A DNA stretch of 64,000 nt. Source: Rahnella aquatilis CIP 78.65 = ATCC 33071. GTDB lineage: Bacteria > Pseudomonadota > Gammaproteobacteria > Enterobacterales > Enterobacteriaceae. The DNA lies in the NCBI RefSeq assembly GCF_000241955.1, contig NC_016818.1, positions 4,278,001 to 4,342,000 of the forward strand. The letters run 5' to 3'. The notes under the pieces were generated by a model. That model saw nothing but the letters and a program-made list of their open reading frames with translations, did no database searches and was not told where the DNA came from. Shown piece after piece: positions 53,553-64,000 of this stretch; position 1 is the stretch's first letter, and every line of letters starts with the position of its first letter. A program made the position numbers and the translations under genes.

Positions 53553-54920
53553 ATGAAGAAAAAGTCATTTTTGCTCAGTGTGTTAGCTGTTAGCCTTGGA
53601 TTAACTTTCGCTTCTGCGCCTATGGCGAATGCTGCTTTACCTACGGAAGTTCAGGGACAACCTTTGCCAAGTCTGGCACCGATGCTGGAAAAAGTGTTGC
53701 CTGCCGTCGTGGGCGTTCAGGTTTCCGGTACCCAGCCGCCAAGTGCGGATGTACCACCAGAATACAAATTCTTCTTCGGTCAACAGGATCAGGAACCCAG
53801 TCCGGGGCCGCAACCTTTTGAAGGGCTAGGTTCAGGCGTGATTATCGATGCCGCCAAAGGCTACGTGCTCACCAACAATCATGTGGTGAACAATGCAGAT
53901 AAAATCAACGTTCAGCTGAACGATGGCCGTGAATATAAAGCCAGGCTCATCGGCAAAGACGATCAGTCCGATATCGCGGTGATCCAGCTGATTGATGCTA
54001 AAAATCTGACACAAATTACCATGGCCGATTCCGATAACCTGCGTGTAGGTGATTTTGCCGTCGCCGTGGGCAACCCGTTTGGGCTCGGCCAGACCGTGAC
54101 CTCCGGCATCGTTTCTGCTCTTGGTCGCAGCGGCCTGAACCTTGAGGGGCTGGAAAACTTTATTCAGACCGATGCATCGATTAACCGCGGTAACTCCGGC
54201 GGCGCCCTGCTCGATCTGAAAGGTGAGCTGATTGGGATTAACACCGCCATCATATCCTCTCAGGGTGGCAGTGTCGGTATCGGTTTTGCCATCCCGGCGA
54301 ACATGGCGAAGAATCTCAGCCATCAGTTGATTGAGTTCGGCGAAGTGAAACGCGGCCTGCTGGGGATCCGCGGCAGCGAAATGACGCCGGAACTGGCGCA
54401 GGCATTCAAACTTGACAGCCAGCGTGGCGCTTTCGTCAATGAAGTGTTGCCGGATTCTGCGGCGGCGAAAGCCGGTATTAAACCGGGCGACGTACTGATT
54501 TCCCTCCAGGGTAAAACATTGAGCAGCTTTGCTGAGTTACGCGCAAAAGTCGGCTCCGCCGGTCCGGGTGTCACCATGCAGATTGGTTTGCTGCGCGAGG
54601 GTAAACCGATGACTGTCAACGTCACGTTGGATAAAAGTCCGGCGGTGGAAGTCAGCATTGAGAAACTCAATCCGGCCTTGCAGGGTGTCACGCTCAGTGA
54701 TCCGGCGGATAAAAACGCCAAAGGTGTGCATGTCGATGACGTGAAAAAAGGCACGCCTGCTGACCAAATCGGCCTGGAAAAAGATGATGTGATTATCGGT
54801 GTAAACCGTGTGCCGCTCGAAAATCTGGCCGCCTTCCGCAAAATACTGGAAAGCAAACCGGACCTGATCGCGCTGAGCATCTTGCGTAAAGGACAAAATA
54901 TCTACTTATTCATGCCGTAA
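53553..54920 (+). CDS. degQ: Periplasmic serine endoprotease DegQ
   Basis: A 455-residue HtrA protease. The signal peptide ends PMANA-ALP at residue 27. The trypsin-like domain has His110 (TNNHVVN), Asp140 (DDQSDIAV) and Ser215 (INRGNSGGALL), and two PDZ domains follow (about 260-350 and 365-455). It degrades misfolded periplasmic proteins. A GTG one codon upstream could also start translation; ATG at 53553 is the homologous start. degS follows, separated by a hairpin. Confidence 0.94.
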   Translation: MKKKSFLLSVLAVSLGLTFASAPMANAALPTEVQGQPLPSLAPMLEKVLPAVVGVQVSGTQPPSADVPPEYKFFFGQQDQEPSPGPQPFEGLGSGVIIDAAKGYVLTNNHVVNNADKINVQLNDGREYKARLIGKDDQSDIAVIQLIDAKNLTQITMADSDNLRVGDFAVAVGNPFGLGQTVTSGIVSALGRSGLNLEGLENFIQTDASINRGNSGGALLDLKGELIGINTAIISSQGGSVGIGFAIPANMAKNLSHQLIEFGEVKRGLLGIRGSEMTPELAQAFKLDSQRGAFVNEVLPDSAAAKAGIKPGDVLISLQGKTLSSFAELRAKVGSAGPGVTMQIGLLREGKPMTVNVTLDKSPAVEVSIEKLNPALQGVTLSDPADKNAKGVHVDDVKKGTPADQIGLEKDDVIIGVNRVPLENLAAFRKILESKPDLIALSILRKGQNIYLFMP

Positions 54921-54929
54921 AGCGTTGAA

Positions 54930-54959
54930 AATCGGACGCAGGTGCTGCTGCGTCCGATT
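54930..54959 (+). terminator. Hairpin between degQ and degS
   Basis: AATCGGACGCAG (54930-54941) pairs perfectly with CTGCGTCCGATT (54948-54959). There is no immediate T tract, so it may only partly end degQ transcription or protect its 3' end. Confidence 0.6.
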
Positions 54960-55007
54960 AACTCATGCTATTCTTCCCTCACTTTTTATCTCGCACCCTA
55001 TACACCC

Positions 55008-56075
55008 ATGTTTGTTAAGCTATTGAGATCCGCTGTTATCGGCCTGATTGTTGCTGGCATTTTGCTGGCGGCGGTACCTATGTTGCGTAAAAACATCACA
55101 GAACCGTTATTTGACCGAAACTTCACCCAGAACAGCGAAGAACCCGTCAGCTATAACTCAGGCGTCCGTCATGCTGCTCCGGCAGTGGTGAACGTTTATA
55201 ACCGCAACATGGGTAACAGTTCACAAAACGAACTGGCCATCCGCACACTGGGTTCCGGTGTGATCATGAACGACAATGGTTATATCCTCACCAACAAACA
55301 TGTGATCAATAATGCCGATCAGATCATCGTCGCATTACAGGATGGCCGCGTATTTGAAGCCTTGCTGGTCGGCTCTGACAGCCTGACTGACCTGGCCGTG
55401 CTGAAAATCAACGCCGGAAATCTGCCGGTGATCCCGATTAATCCACATCGTACTCCGCATGTCGGTGATGTTGTGATGGCGATTGGTAACCCGTATAACC
55501 TCGGTCAGACGGTCACGCAGGGCATTATCAGCGCCACCGGTCGCATTGGCCTCAGTCCGTCAGGACGCCAGAATTTTCTGCAAACCGATGCGTCGATCAA
55601 CCAGGGAAACTCCGGCGGTGCACTGGTGAATTCACTGGGTGAGCTGATGGGGATTAACACATTGTCCTTTGACCAAAGCAATGATGGCGCCACGCCGGAA
55701 GGTATTGGTTTTGCCATCCCGACCGCGCTGGCGACAAAAGTCATGGGCAAGCTGATTCGTGATGGTCGGGTTATTCGTGGTTATATCGGTATCAGCGGGC
55801 GCGAGGTTTCTCCTCTGCACGGGCCGAACAGCGGACTTGATCATATTCAGGGGATTGTGGTGAACGAAGTCACGCCAAATGGCCCGGCGGCAAATGCTGG
55901 CATACAGGTCAGAGACGTGATTGTTAACGTCAATAACAAACCGGCTATTTCCGCTATTGAGACAATGGATCAGGTCGCAGAAGTACGTCCGGGAACAGTT
56001 ATTCCGGTGGAGATCATGCGTAATGGGCAGAAGCTGACCTTACAGGTCACCGTGCAGGAATATCCCGATCACTGA
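55008..56075 (+). CDS. degS: Site-1 protease DegS of the sigma-E response
   Basis: A 355-residue membrane-anchored HtrA protease. One N-terminal anchor (about 4-26), a protease domain with His98 (TNKHVIN), Asp128 (DSLTDLAV) and Ser202 (INQGNSGGALV), and a single PDZ domain (about 255-355) that senses misfolded porin C-termini. It cuts RseA to release sigma-E. The start at 55008 (MFVKLLRS) is the E. coli start, though no clear ribosome site precedes it; the frame extends 22 codons upstream through the hairpin. E. coli has mdh next; here murA is convergent. Confidence 0.94.
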   Translation: MFVKLLRSAVIGLIVAGILLAAVPMLRKNITEPLFDRNFTQNSEEPVSYNSGVRHAAPAVVNVYNRNMGNSSQNELAIRTLGSGVIMNDNGYILTNKHVINNADQIIVALQDGRVFEALLVGSDSLTDLAVLKINAGNLPVIPINPHRTPHVGDVVMAIGNPYNLGQTVTQGIISATGRIGLSPSGRQNFLQTDASINQGNSGGALVNSLGELMGINTLSFDQSNDGATPEGIGFAIPTALATKVMGKLIRDGRVIRGYIGISGREVSPLHGPNSGLDHIQGIVVNEVTPNGPAANAGIQVRDVIVNVNNKPAISAIETMDQVAEVRPGTVIPVEIMRNGQKLTLQVTVQEYPDH

Positions 56076-56096
56076 CAACTGCTGAATACAGAAACG

Positions 56097-56132
56097 AAAA
56101 AGCCGGAAAGGTTTCCCCTTCCGGCTTTTTTA
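56097..56132. terminator. Bidirectional terminator between degS and murA
   Basis: AAAAGCCGGAA (from 56098) pairs with TTCCGGCTTTT (to 56129), with A and T runs at the outer ends, so it can work for both convergent genes. Confidence 0.9.
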
Positions 56133-56151
56133 TTGCATCAGGCGTTACGCA

Positions 56152-57423
<1,272 letters not shown>

Positions 57424-57478
57424 CTATTGATTAAAACGACAAGTCAGATATGAGGAAGCTGCCGGAACTCCGGCAGTC

Positions 57479-57733
57479 TTATAAACCGCTCAGTTTACGG
57501 TCACGCGCCCATTCTTCAGGGGTATAAGCCTTGATAGACAGTGCGTGGATTCGATTGTCGGCGATGTATTCCATCAGCGGTGCGTAAACGGTCTGCTGTT
57601 TTTTCACGCGGCTCATGCCATCAAACATCGCACCAACGACAATGGCCTGAAAATGACTGCCATCGCCAGTAATGTGGGCTTCGTCCAGCGCCAATGCGTT
57701 CATCAGCACGTCTTTAATTTCACTCGTTTCCAT
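57479..57733 (-). CDS. ibaG: BolA-family acid stress protein IbaG
   Basis: An 84-residue BolA-like protein with the short alpha-beta KH-like fold; [19 protein letters not shown] is typical. It interacts with monothiol glutaredoxin in iron-sulfur handling and is acid-induced in E. coli. It lies upstream of murA and after the mla operon, as in E. coli; the terminator at 57805-57841 separates it from mlaB. Confidence 0.93.
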   Translation of the reverse strand: METSEIKDVLMNALALDEAHITGDGSHFQAIVVGAMFDGMSRVKKQQTVYAPLMEYIADNRIHALSIKAYTPEEWARDRKLSGL

Positions 57734-57804
57734 AGGGATCTATTCTTCTGAATAATCATAACAGCCCGATATCTTATAGGGATCGGCGCAATTCTTAAAC
57801 CACG

Positions 57805-57841
57805 AAAAAGCCCCTGACGAAGAGTTTCGCACAGGGGCTTT
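57805..57841 (-). terminator. Terminator after the mla operon
   Basis: On the minus strand AAAGCCCCTG (57841-57832) pairs perfectly with CAGGGGCTTT (57816-57807), ending in a five-base T tract. The 15-base loop is long. Confidence 0.85.
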
Positions 57842-57901
57842 ATGGACATTCAGGTAACTATCCACCTCCCGCGGCCTAACTCACGGGAACTGCTCAACTA
57901 T

Positions 57902-58216
57902 TTATTCAACAGAGCAGCCCGTAGTGTCCGACGGAATAATGTCCTGAAGGTTATACAAGGCAATCAGTGTTCTCAGCCTGTCAGTGATGCCCGCAATGGT
58001 CAGCGTGATCCCCTGCTGACTGGCTTCCTCGCGTAAATGCACCAGGAAAGCCAGGCCAGAAGAATCCACACGCTCCAGCCCGGAGACATCCAGACAGGTC
58101 ACGCCGGGCATCAGCTTTTTGCGTACATCCCAGAATGCTACCAGCGTTTCGCGATCTAACTCACCGTGCAACATCAGTCGCGGCGGCTGCGATTCCCAGC
58201 GCAGGGCGTCACTCAT
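57902..58216 (-). CDS. mlaB: STAS-domain subunit MlaB of the phospholipid ABC transporter
   Basis: A 104-residue STAS protein that binds MlaF and is needed for assembly and activity of the MlaFEDB complex. The conserved phosphosite-like region [19 protein letters not shown] holds the serine/threonine expected at the ATPase contact. The start overlaps the mlaC stop (ATGA). It is the last gene of mlaFEDCB. Confidence 0.94.
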   Translation of the reverse strand: MSDALRWESQPPRLMLHGELDRETLVAFWDVRKKLMPGVTCLDVSGLERVDSSGLAFLVHLREEASQQGITLTIAGITDRLRTLIALYNLQDIIPSDTTGCSVE

Positions 58217-58848
58217 TGTTGTTTATCCAGCGTGATCGGCTGAGCAGCGGCTTGTTTCAGACGCGCAGTCAGACCATCAATACCTTTCTGGCGCAAGATA
58301 TCTGCCCACTCGTTCTGTTTGGTCGAAATCATGCTGACGCCTTCGGCGATCATGTCATAAGCCTGCCATTCACCCGTGCGGCTGTTTTTACGCCACTGGA
58401 AATCCAGACGAACCGGAGGACGGCCATTCGGATCGGTAATCGTGACACGAATAGCAATGATGTCTTTACCCGCGTAGGACTGCTCAGGCTGCACCGTATA
58501 GCTCTGACCGTTGTACATCGCCAGTGCCTGGCCGTAAGCCTGTTGCAGGTATTCAGAGAACGCGGCAAAGTAAGCCTCGCGTTGTGCAGGCGTCGCCTGT
58601 TGGTAATAGCGACCTAACACCAGCGCACCCGCGTATTTGATTTGCACATACGGCAGCAATTCTTCACGAACAATCTGGCGCAGATAGTTAGGATCCTGCT
58701 TGATTTTCGGCTGTTCGGTTTTAAGGCGGGTGAAGGTTTTGTTCGCCGCTTCATTCATCACGCTGTAAGGATTGGTTTTGTCCACGGCGGCATTCGCCAG
58801 CGGAGCCATAACCACCAGCAGAGCAGCGATCACTAAACGTTTAAACAT
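58213..58848 (-). CDS. mlaC: Periplasmic phospholipid carrier MlaC
   Basis: A 211-residue secreted protein. The signal peptide ends PLANA-AVDK at residue 21. It has the MlaC/Ttg2D fold with a deep lipid pocket; [20 protein letters not shown] and [16 protein letters not shown] are conserved. It ferries phospholipid between MlaA at the outer membrane and MlaD at the inner membrane. It lies 41 bases after mlaD and overlaps mlaB by 4 bases. Confidence 0.95.
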   Translation of the reverse strand: MFKRLVIAALLVVMAPLANAAVDKTNPYSVMNEAANKTFTRLKTEQPKIKQDPNYLRQIVREELLPYVQIKYAGALVLGRYYQQATPAQREAYFAAFSEYLQQAYGQALAMYNGQSYTVQPEQSYAGKDIIAIRVTITDPNGRPPVRLDFQWRKNSRTGEWQAYDMIAEGVSMISTKQNEWADILRQKGIDGLTARLKQAAAQPITLDKQQ

Positions 58849-58889
58849 ACTTATTTCCTCTTTTGTGGAGAATCCGTGATGGCAAATTA

Positions 58890-59450
58890 TTAATGGGCAA
58901 CCGGCTGTGGCGCCGTATTAGCGTCCGGTGCAGCAGTCCCTTCAGGCGCTGCAGGAGCCGCCGTTGCGTCAGGGTCAGCCTTGCCGTCACCACTCTTATA
59001 AAGGAACTGGCCAATCAGGTCTTCGAGAACCAGCGCTGATTTAGTGTCCTGAATAACGCCACCGTTCTTAAGGATAGTCGTTCCCATTTCAGGGTCTTCA
59101 AAACCAATATTCAATGCCAAAAATTGCTCGCCCAGCAGACCAGACGTGCGGATCGCCAGCGTACTGGTGCTCGGGATCTGGTTGTATTTCTGGTCGATAT
59201 CCATTTCTACCCGTGGAGAATAATTTTTATCAAGCGTTATGCTGCTGACGCGGCCGATCACCACGCCGCCGACTTTGACCGGCGAACCACTTTTCAGGCC
59301 ACCGATATTGTCGAAGTCCGCAGAAATACGGTAAGTCGGGTCGGAGCCGATGGAGCGGATGTCGGCCACTTTAAGACACAGGAAGATCACCGCAATCAAT
59401 GCGATGATTAAAAACGCGCCTACCCAGATTTCACTCTTTTTCGTTTGCAT
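58890..59450 (-). CDS. mlaD: MCE-domain lipid-binding subunit MlaD
   Basis: A 186-residue protein with one N-terminal membrane helix ([19 protein letters not shown], 8-26), an MCE domain (about 38-118; [19 protein letters not shown]) that forms a hexameric ring, and an Ala/Pro-rich tail. It binds phospholipid at the periplasmic face of MlaE. It starts 3 bases after mlaE. Confidence 0.95.
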   Translation of the reverse strand: MQTKKSEIWVGAFLIIALIAVIFLCLKVADIRSIGSDPTYRISADFDNIGGLKSGSPVKVGGVVIGRVSSITLDKNYSPRVEMDIDQKYNQIPSTSTLAIRTSGLLGEQFLALNIGFEDPEMGTTILKNGGVIQDTKSALVLEDLIGQFLYKSGDGKADPDATAAPAAPEGTAAPDANTAPQPVAH

Positions 59451-59453
59451 GGT

Positions 59454-60236
59454 TTAATTTCCAAACATCAGTGCTGTCAGCACAAAATCCAATCCCAGCA
59501 CCGCCAGTGACGAATGCACCACAGTACGTGTCGTTGCCCGGCTAATCCCTTCGGACGTCGGTATCGCATCATAGCCATTGAACAACGCAATCCAGGTCAC
59601 GGTGATAGCGAAAACAAGGCTTTTAATCAGGCAGTTAAGCAGGTCAGTCCGCCAGTCTACGGCAGTTTGCATGGCTGACCAGAAGAAACCGCTGTCAATG
59701 CCTTTCCAGTCAACACCCACCAGCGAACCACCCCAAATTCCGACGGCAACGAAAATCGCCGTCAGCAAAGGCATGGAAATCAGACCGGCCCAGAAACGCG
59801 GTGCCACAACGCGGCGCAGCGGATCGATAGCCATCATCTCCAGGCTGGAAATTTGCTCGGTGGCTTTCATCAGTCCCAGTTCAGCGGTCAGCGCGGAACC
59901 CGCACGACCGGCGAACAGCAGAGCAGTCACCACCGGCCCAAGTTCACGCAGTAAAGAGAGCGCCACCATCATACCGAGGCTGGCCTCAGCGCTGTAGGTG
60001 GTTAAAATCAGATACCCCTGCAAGCCAAGCACCATGCCGATAAACAAACCGGAAACGAGGATAATCAGCAGGGACAGTACGCCAACGCTGTAAAGCTGCT
60101 TGATCAGCAGCGGCCATTGTTTGGCAAATTGCGGCTTACCGACCAATGCCCGAAAGAGCATCAGTCCGGCACGACCAAAAGACGCACAGGTATTTATCCC
60201 GCGACGTCCGACTGAGGCGAGTGCCTTAGTTAACAT
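59454..60236 (-). CDS. mlaE: Phospholipid ABC transporter permease MlaE
   Basis: A 260-residue permease of the MlaE family with five to six membrane helices. The family signature [20 protein letters not shown], the coupling helix that contacts MlaF, is near residues 118-137. It forms the dimeric channel of MlaFEDB for retrograde or anterograde phospholipid movement. It starts 15 bases after mlaF. Confidence 0.96.
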   Translation of the reverse strand: MLTKALASVGRRGINTCASFGRAGLMLFRALVGKPQFAKQWPLLIKQLYSVGVLSLLIILVSGLFIGMVLGLQGYLILTTYSAEASLGMMVALSLLRELGPVVTALLFAGRAGSALTAELGLMKATEQISSLEMMAIDPLRRVVAPRFWAGLISMPLLTAIFVAVGIWGGSLVGVDWKGIDSGFFWSAMQTAVDWRTDLLNCLIKSLVFAITVTWIALFNGYDAIPTSEGISRATTRTVVHSSLAVLGLDFVLTALMFGN

Positions 60237-60251
60237 AAGCAGATAACTCCA

Positions 60252-61055
60252 TCATCCGAGCAACTCGGTTTTGTAATCACCGGCCGGGAAACGGAAAGGC
60301 ACCGGTCCATCGGCAATACCGTCAAGGAACTGACGAACACGCGGATCAGGATTATTTTGCAGCTCCTCAGGTGTGCCTTCGGCAATCACATGCTGCGCGG
60401 CCACAATATAGGCGTAATCAGCAATACTTAGCACTTCAGGCACGTCATGGGAAACCACAATGCACGTCACACCCAGCGCATGGTTCAGTTCATCAATGAG
60501 TTTGACCAGAACGCCCATGGTGATCGGATCCTGTCCCACAAAAGGCTCATCGAACATGATCAGTTCAGGGTCGAGGGCAATCGCACGCGCCAGTGCGACA
60601 CGTCTTGCCATACCGCCAGACAATTCAGCAGGCATCAGGTCACCGGCACCGCGTAACCCGACCGCTTCCAGTTTCATGGTCACCGTACTGCGCAGTAATT
60701 CTTCCGGTAATTGGCTGTGTTCACGCAGCGGGAACGCCACATTTTCGAACACAGTCAGGTCAGTAAACAATGCACCGGACTGAAACAACATACTCATTTT
60801 CTTGCGCGATTCGTACAATTTGCGACGGGACAATGTCGGAATGTTGTCGCCATCGAACCAGATTTCACCGCTGTCGGGCGTAAGTTGTCCGCCAATCAGA
60901 CGCAGCAAGGTGGTTTTACCGATCCCCGAAGGCCCCATGATTGCAGTGACTTTGCCACGCGGCACTGTCATATTTATCTCTTCGAAAATGGGACGATCGC
61001 CGCGCACAAAACTCATGCCTTTGATCTCAACCAGATTCGATTCGCTTTGACTCAT
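60252..61055 (-). CDS. mlaF: Phospholipid ABC transporter ATPase MlaF
   Basis: A 267-residue ATPase with Walker A GPSGIGKT (41-48), signature LSGGM (145-149), and Walker B ELIMFDEP with Glu170. The C-terminal extension (about 240-267) is the part that contacts MlaB in related complexes. First gene of mlaFEDCB, with AAGGG about 9 bases upstream. It is divergent from yrbG. Confidence 0.96.
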   Translation of the reverse strand: MSQSESNLVEIKGMSFVRGDRPIFEEINMTVPRGKVTAIMGPSGIGKTTLLRLIGGQLTPDSGEIWFDGDNIPTLSRRKLYESRKKMSMLFQSGALFTDLTVFENVAFPLREHSQLPEELLRSTVTMKLEAVGLRGAGDLMPAELSGGMARRVALARAIALDPELIMFDEPFVGQDPITMGVLVKLIDELNHALGVTCIVVSHDVPEVLSIADYAYIVAAQHVIAEGTPEELQNNPDPRVRQFLDGIADGPVPFRFPAGDYKTELLG

Positions 61056-61362
61056 TCAGTTTTTCCCTTCGGAATGCTTTCGCTAAGAATACGTCTGACA
61101 CGCACAGGGTATCGTATAACTTTGGTATTTTTACAAAAACTTACCCCGGTTTCGTTACCAAAGTTGCCATCGATTTACTTTTCTGCCACAGACGGTCAAA
61201 ATCAACGAATTACCATTTTAAAATAAAAGCCTTCATCGTCTAACATACAGGAACCCGCTGGCATTGTTTTCAGACAAAATGTTGCCTTAGCTCATGTTGA
61301 CGAAGGAATCGCCTGCCCGCATGGGCAACGAACCTCGTATTATACCCAATAAAGGATGTTTC
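61056..61362. other. Divergent control region between mlaF and yrbG
   Basis: A 307-base gap that must hold the promoters for mlaFEDCB and yrbG-kdsDC-lptC. TATTAT is present at 61338 for the plus strand but without a good -35, and TTGTAA lies on the minus strand near 61134. No gene or clear operator was recognised. Confidence 0.5.
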
Positions 61363-62340
61363 ATGCTTCTCGCTATCGTACTGATGATTGTCGGCTTGTT
61401 ACTGTTAGTTTATGCCGCTGATCGTCTGGTGTACGGAGCCGCAGTGCTGGCACGCTCGTTGGGCATCTCCCCGCTGGTGATTGGTATGACTGTCGTCGGT
61501 GTCGGAATATCCCTCCCTGAACTGGTCGTTTCCACTACCGCCGCCATCAACGATCAGATGGATTTGGCCGTCGGAAACGCAATTGGTTCGAATATCATTA
61601 ATATTCTTCTGATTTTGGGCGGTGCCGCCCTGATTCATCCACTTTCCGTTCGTTCTGATATATTACGCCGCGAACTCCCCTTATTGTTACTGGTCACAGC
61701 GCTGTGTGGTTTTCTGCTAAGTGACGGAGAACTGAGCCGGTTTGATGGCGTTTTGCTGCTGGCCAGTGCAGGCGTGTTCATGATGCTGGTGATAAAAATC
61801 GCCCGCGCCGCCGAAAAAGAAGGGCTGGATACGCTGACCTACGAACAAATGTCCGAACTTCCGCAAGACAGCAGTAATACGGTCGCTTTTTTGTGGCTGG
61901 CGCTGGGCTTTATCATCATGCCGCTGGCATCGGGCATGATCGTGGATAACAGTACCGTCATCGCGCGTTATCTGGGTGTCAGCGAACTGGTGATTGGCCT
62001 GACGGTCATTGCTATCGGCACCAGTCTGCCGGAACTGGCGACCTTTATCGCCGGCGCAATTAAAGGCGAAGATGACATTGCGCTGGGTAATATCATCGGC
62101 GCAAACATTTTTAATACCTGCCTGGTGCTGGGATTACCCGCGCTGGTAGCACCAGGTTCGTTCAACCCGGACGCGTTTCATCGCGATTATTGGGTCATGC
62201 TGGCGGTCAGCGTGGTGCTTTCCGGGCTATGCCTGATGCGCAAACACCGTATCGGCCATGTAGCCGGTGCATTATTGCTGTGTGGATTTATCGCCTATAT
62301 GGCAATGCTGTTCCTGTTACCGGACAGCATTGCCTTCTGA
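61363..62340 (+). CDS. yrbG: Sodium/calcium exchanger family protein YrbG
   Basis: A 325-residue CaCA-family antiporter with about ten membrane helices in two inverted halves. Each half carries an alpha-repeat: GVGISLPELVVSTTAAINDQ with GNAIGSNIINILLILG in the first, and AIGTSLPELATFIAGAIKGE with GNIIGANIFNTCLVLG in the second. The start at 61363 has AAGGA 7 bases upstream and matches E. coli; 23 upstream in-frame codons are rejected. Its role is unclear and it is not essential in E. coli. It is 19 bases ahead of kdsD. Confidence 0.92.
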   Translation: MLLAIVLMIVGLLLLVYAADRLVYGAAVLARSLGISPLVIGMTVVGVGISLPELVVSTTAAINDQMDLAVGNAIGSNIINILLILGGAALIHPLSVRSDILRRELPLLLLVTALCGFLLSDGELSRFDGVLLLASAGVFMMLVIKIARAAEKEGLDTLTYEQMSELPQDSSNTVAFLWLALGFIIMPLASGMIVDNSTVIARYLGVSELVIGLTVIAIGTSLPELATFIAGAIKGEDDIALGNIIGANIFNTCLVLGLPALVAPGSFNPDAFHRDYWVMLAVSVVLSGLCLMRKHRIGHVAGALLLCGFIAYMAMLFLLPDSIAF

Positions 62341-62359
62341 ACTCTGTCAGGGACCAACT

Positions 62360-63346
62360 ATGGCTAATGATACCTTCGCTCCCGGTTTTGATTTTCAGGC
62401 CGTCGGACGTGATGTGCTGAAAACAGAACGTGAAGGACTTGAGCAGTTAGATCAATACATTAATGGTGATTTTACCCGCGCCTGCGAAAAAATCTTCGCC
62501 TGCAGCGGCAAAGTCATCGTCATGGGCATGGGCAAATCCGGCCACATCGGCCGCAAGATGGCCGCCACCTTTGCCAGTACCGGCACACCGGCATTCTTTG
62601 TGCATCCCGGCGAAGCCAGCCACGGTGATCTGGGCATGGTGTCGAAGCAGGATGTCGTCATTCTGATTTCCAATTCCGGTGAAGCCCATGAAATTCTGGG
62701 GCTGATTCCGGTGCTCAAACGCCTGAGCATTACACTCATCTGCATGACGTCTAACCCTGAAAGCACGATGGGAAAAGCGGCGGATGTTCACCTTTGTGTA
62801 AAAGTGCCGAAAGAAGCCTGCCCGCTGGGGCTGGCACCGACCAGCAGCACCACCGCAGTGCTGGTCATGGGCGATGCGCTGGCCGTTGCGCTGCTGGAAG
62901 CGCGTGGCTTCACACCGGAGGATTTTGCGTTGTCGCATCCTGGCGGAGCACTGGGTCGCAAGCTGTTACTGCGCGTCAGCGATATCATGCACACCGGAGA
63001 TGAAATTCCGCACGTCAGTCGTGAGGCCTCGTTGCGGGATGCGTTGCTGGAAATTACCCGTAAAAATCTGGGCATGACAGTTATCTGCAACGATTTGATG
63101 AAAATCGAAGGGATTTTTACCGATGGCGATTTACGACGCATCTTTGATATGGGCGTCAACATCAATACGGCGTCGATCGCGGACGTGATGACGACAGGTG
63201 GTATCCGCGTGCGTCCTTCACTGCTGGCGGTGGATGCGCTGAATTTAATGCAGGACAAACACATCACTTGCGTGATGGTTGCTGATGGTGACCAGTTGCT
63301 GGGTGTGTTACATATGCACGATATGCTGCGCGCTGGCGTAGTTTAA
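62360..63346 (+). CDS. kdsD: Arabinose-5-phosphate isomerase KdsD
   Basis: A 328-residue isomerase that makes D-arabinose 5-phosphate from ribulose 5-phosphate for Kdo synthesis. It has an SIS domain (about 30-190; VMGMGKSGHIGRKMAATFAS, HPGEASHGDLGM) and two CBS domains (about 205-328). The start at 62360 gives exactly the E. coli length; a frame running back into yrbG is rejected. It is followed by kdsC after 16 bases. Confidence 0.96.
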   Translation: MANDTFAPGFDFQAVGRDVLKTEREGLEQLDQYINGDFTRACEKIFACSGKVIVMGMGKSGHIGRKMAATFASTGTPAFFVHPGEASHGDLGMVSKQDVVILISNSGEAHEILGLIPVLKRLSITLICMTSNPESTMGKAADVHLCVKVPKEACPLGLAPTSSTTAVLVMGDALAVALLEARGFTPEDFALSHPGGALGRKLLLRVSDIMHTGDEIPHVSREASLRDALLEITRKNLGMTVICNDLMKIEGIFTDGDLRRIFDMGVNINTASIADVMTTGGIRVRPSLLAVDALNLMQDKHITCVMVADGDQLLGVLHMHDMLRAGVV

Positions 63347-63362
63347 TTGAGGAATTTCCTGA

Positions 63363-63929
63363 ATGAGTAATAGCGCAGCCCTGGTGGAAACCTGCTACGG
63401 TCCGGTCAGTACGCAAGTACTTGAACGGGCGAAAGCAATCCGCCTGCTGATTTGCGATGTCGACGGCGTCATGTCTGATGGCCTGATCTATATGGGAAAT
63501 CAGGGAGAAGAGCTGAAAAGTTTCAACGTTCGCGACGGTTACGGTATCCGCTGTCTGCTGACATCTGACATTGAAGTCGCGATTATTACAGGCCGCAATG
63601 CGAAATTACTGGAAGATCGCGCTAAAACCCTGGGCATACGCCACTTGTATCAGGGGCAATCGGATAAGCTTTTGGCCTTCCGCGAACTGTTAGATACACT
63701 GTCTCTGCGGGCCGAAGAAGTGGCATACATTGGTGATGACCTGATTGACTGGCCGGTGATGGCCGAAGTGGGTCTCTCTGTGGCGGTTCAGGATGCACAT
63801 CCTGTTCTGTTACCCAAAGCGCATTATGTTACCCGTATCGCGGGTGGACGTGGTGCAGTCCGCGAACTGTGTGATTTGATTCTGCTGGCGCAGGGTAAGC
63901 TGGAGGACGCCAAAGGGCTGTCGATATGA
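63363..63929 (+). CDS. kdsC: Kdo-8-phosphate phosphatase KdsC
   Basis: A 188-residue HAD-family phosphatase (C0 subtype, tetrameric) that removes phosphate from Kdo 8-phosphate. The nucleophile motif CDVDGVMSDG has Asp32 and Asp34; later motifs are IITGRNAKLL and YIGDDLIDWPVM. GAGGAA lies before the ATG. The stop overlaps lptC (ATGA). Confidence 0.96.
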   Translation: MSNSAALVETCYGPVSTQVLERAKAIRLLICDVDGVMSDGLIYMGNQGEELKSFNVRDGYGIRCLLTSDIEVAIITGRNAKLLEDRAKTLGIRHLYQGQSDKLLAFRELLDTLSLRAEEVAYIGDDLIDWPVMAEVGLSVAVQDAHPVLLPKAHYVTRIAGGRGAVRELCDLILLAQGKLEDAKGLSI

Positions 63930-64000
63930 GTAAAGCAAAACTTTGGGTTATTCTGGCGCTGACCGCCATCGTTCTGGTACTGATTGGCTGGTCATTATCT
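63926..64000 (+). CDS. lptC: LPS export protein LptC, N-terminal part (cut by window end)
   Basis: Only the first 25 codons are in the window: MSKAKLWVILALTAIVLVLI and then GWSLS, the single membrane anchor of LptC. LptC receives LPS from LptB2FG and passes it to LptA. The ATGA overlap with kdsC and the conserved order yrbG-kdsD-kdsC-lptC support the call. Confidence 0.9.
   Translation, partial: MSKAKLWVILALTAIVLVLIGWSLS

Overview
The window looks like chromosome from an enterobacterium of the Yersiniaceae type (Rahnella, Serratia, Ewingella or a close relative). Most genes are orthologues of well-known E. coli genes, but block order differs from E. coli in a Yersinia/Serratia-like way (degS next to murA, mtgA next to dolP, uxaB inside the uxa cluster), and two ERIC elements are present. 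The genus is an inference from gene content, not proven. No prophage, insertion sequence, CRISPR array or tRNA was seen.

Layout. 1-3.4 kb: an Anbu operon (circularly permuted ATP-grasp, alpha-E protein, transglutaminase-like protein, proteasome-related Anbu), cut at its 5' end by the window. 3.4-17.5 kb: a complete ycj glucoside cluster, with regulator ycjW convergent to ycjMNOPQRSTUV-ompG. A LacI-type operator, a sigma70-like promoter and a possible CRP site lie ahead of ycjM. 17.6-26.1 kb: hexuronate catabolism (ygjV, uxaA, uxaB, uxaC on minus; exuT and exuR on plus) with a 1-kb divergent control region that contains a diverged tandem duplication. 26.4-32.8 kb: yqjA-mzrA, yqjC, yqjDEK, yqjF, ERIC, yqjG, yhaJ, yhaK, ERIC. 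32.9-38.7 kb: rnpB, rsmI, lpoA, yraN, diaA, dolP, mtgA. 38.8-48.8 kb: an AT-rich gap ending in the sRNA ArcZ, then arcB, then gltB-gltD behind a long leader. 48.9-56.1 kb: sspAB, rplM-rpsI, zapE, zapG, degQ, degS. 56.1-64 kb: murA, ibaG, mlaFEDCB, then yrbG-kdsD-kdsC-lptC, with lptC cut by the window end.

How the parts work together. The ycj genes together encode an outer-membrane porin, a binding-protein-dependent ABC importer with its own intact ATPase, two phosphorylases, a beta-phosphoglucomutase and a three-enzyme guloside/glucoside conversion module, which reads as an import-and-phosphorolysis route for glucosides. The uxa/exu genes take galacturonate from import to 2-keto-3-deoxygluconate. 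The right half is envelope-centred: LpoA, MtgA, DolP, DegQ/DegS, MurA, the Mla phospholipid pathway, Kdo synthesis and LptC. It also holds ArcB, glutamate synthase, ribosomal proteins and RNase P RNA.

The least explained parts are the Anbu operon, whose function is not settled, the duplicated uxaC-exuT control region with a strongly structured exuT leader, the AT-rich gap where E. coli has elbB, and the long gltB leader. The main gene calls rest on recognised full-length sequences. Promoters, operators and RNA structures were found by eye and are less certain.
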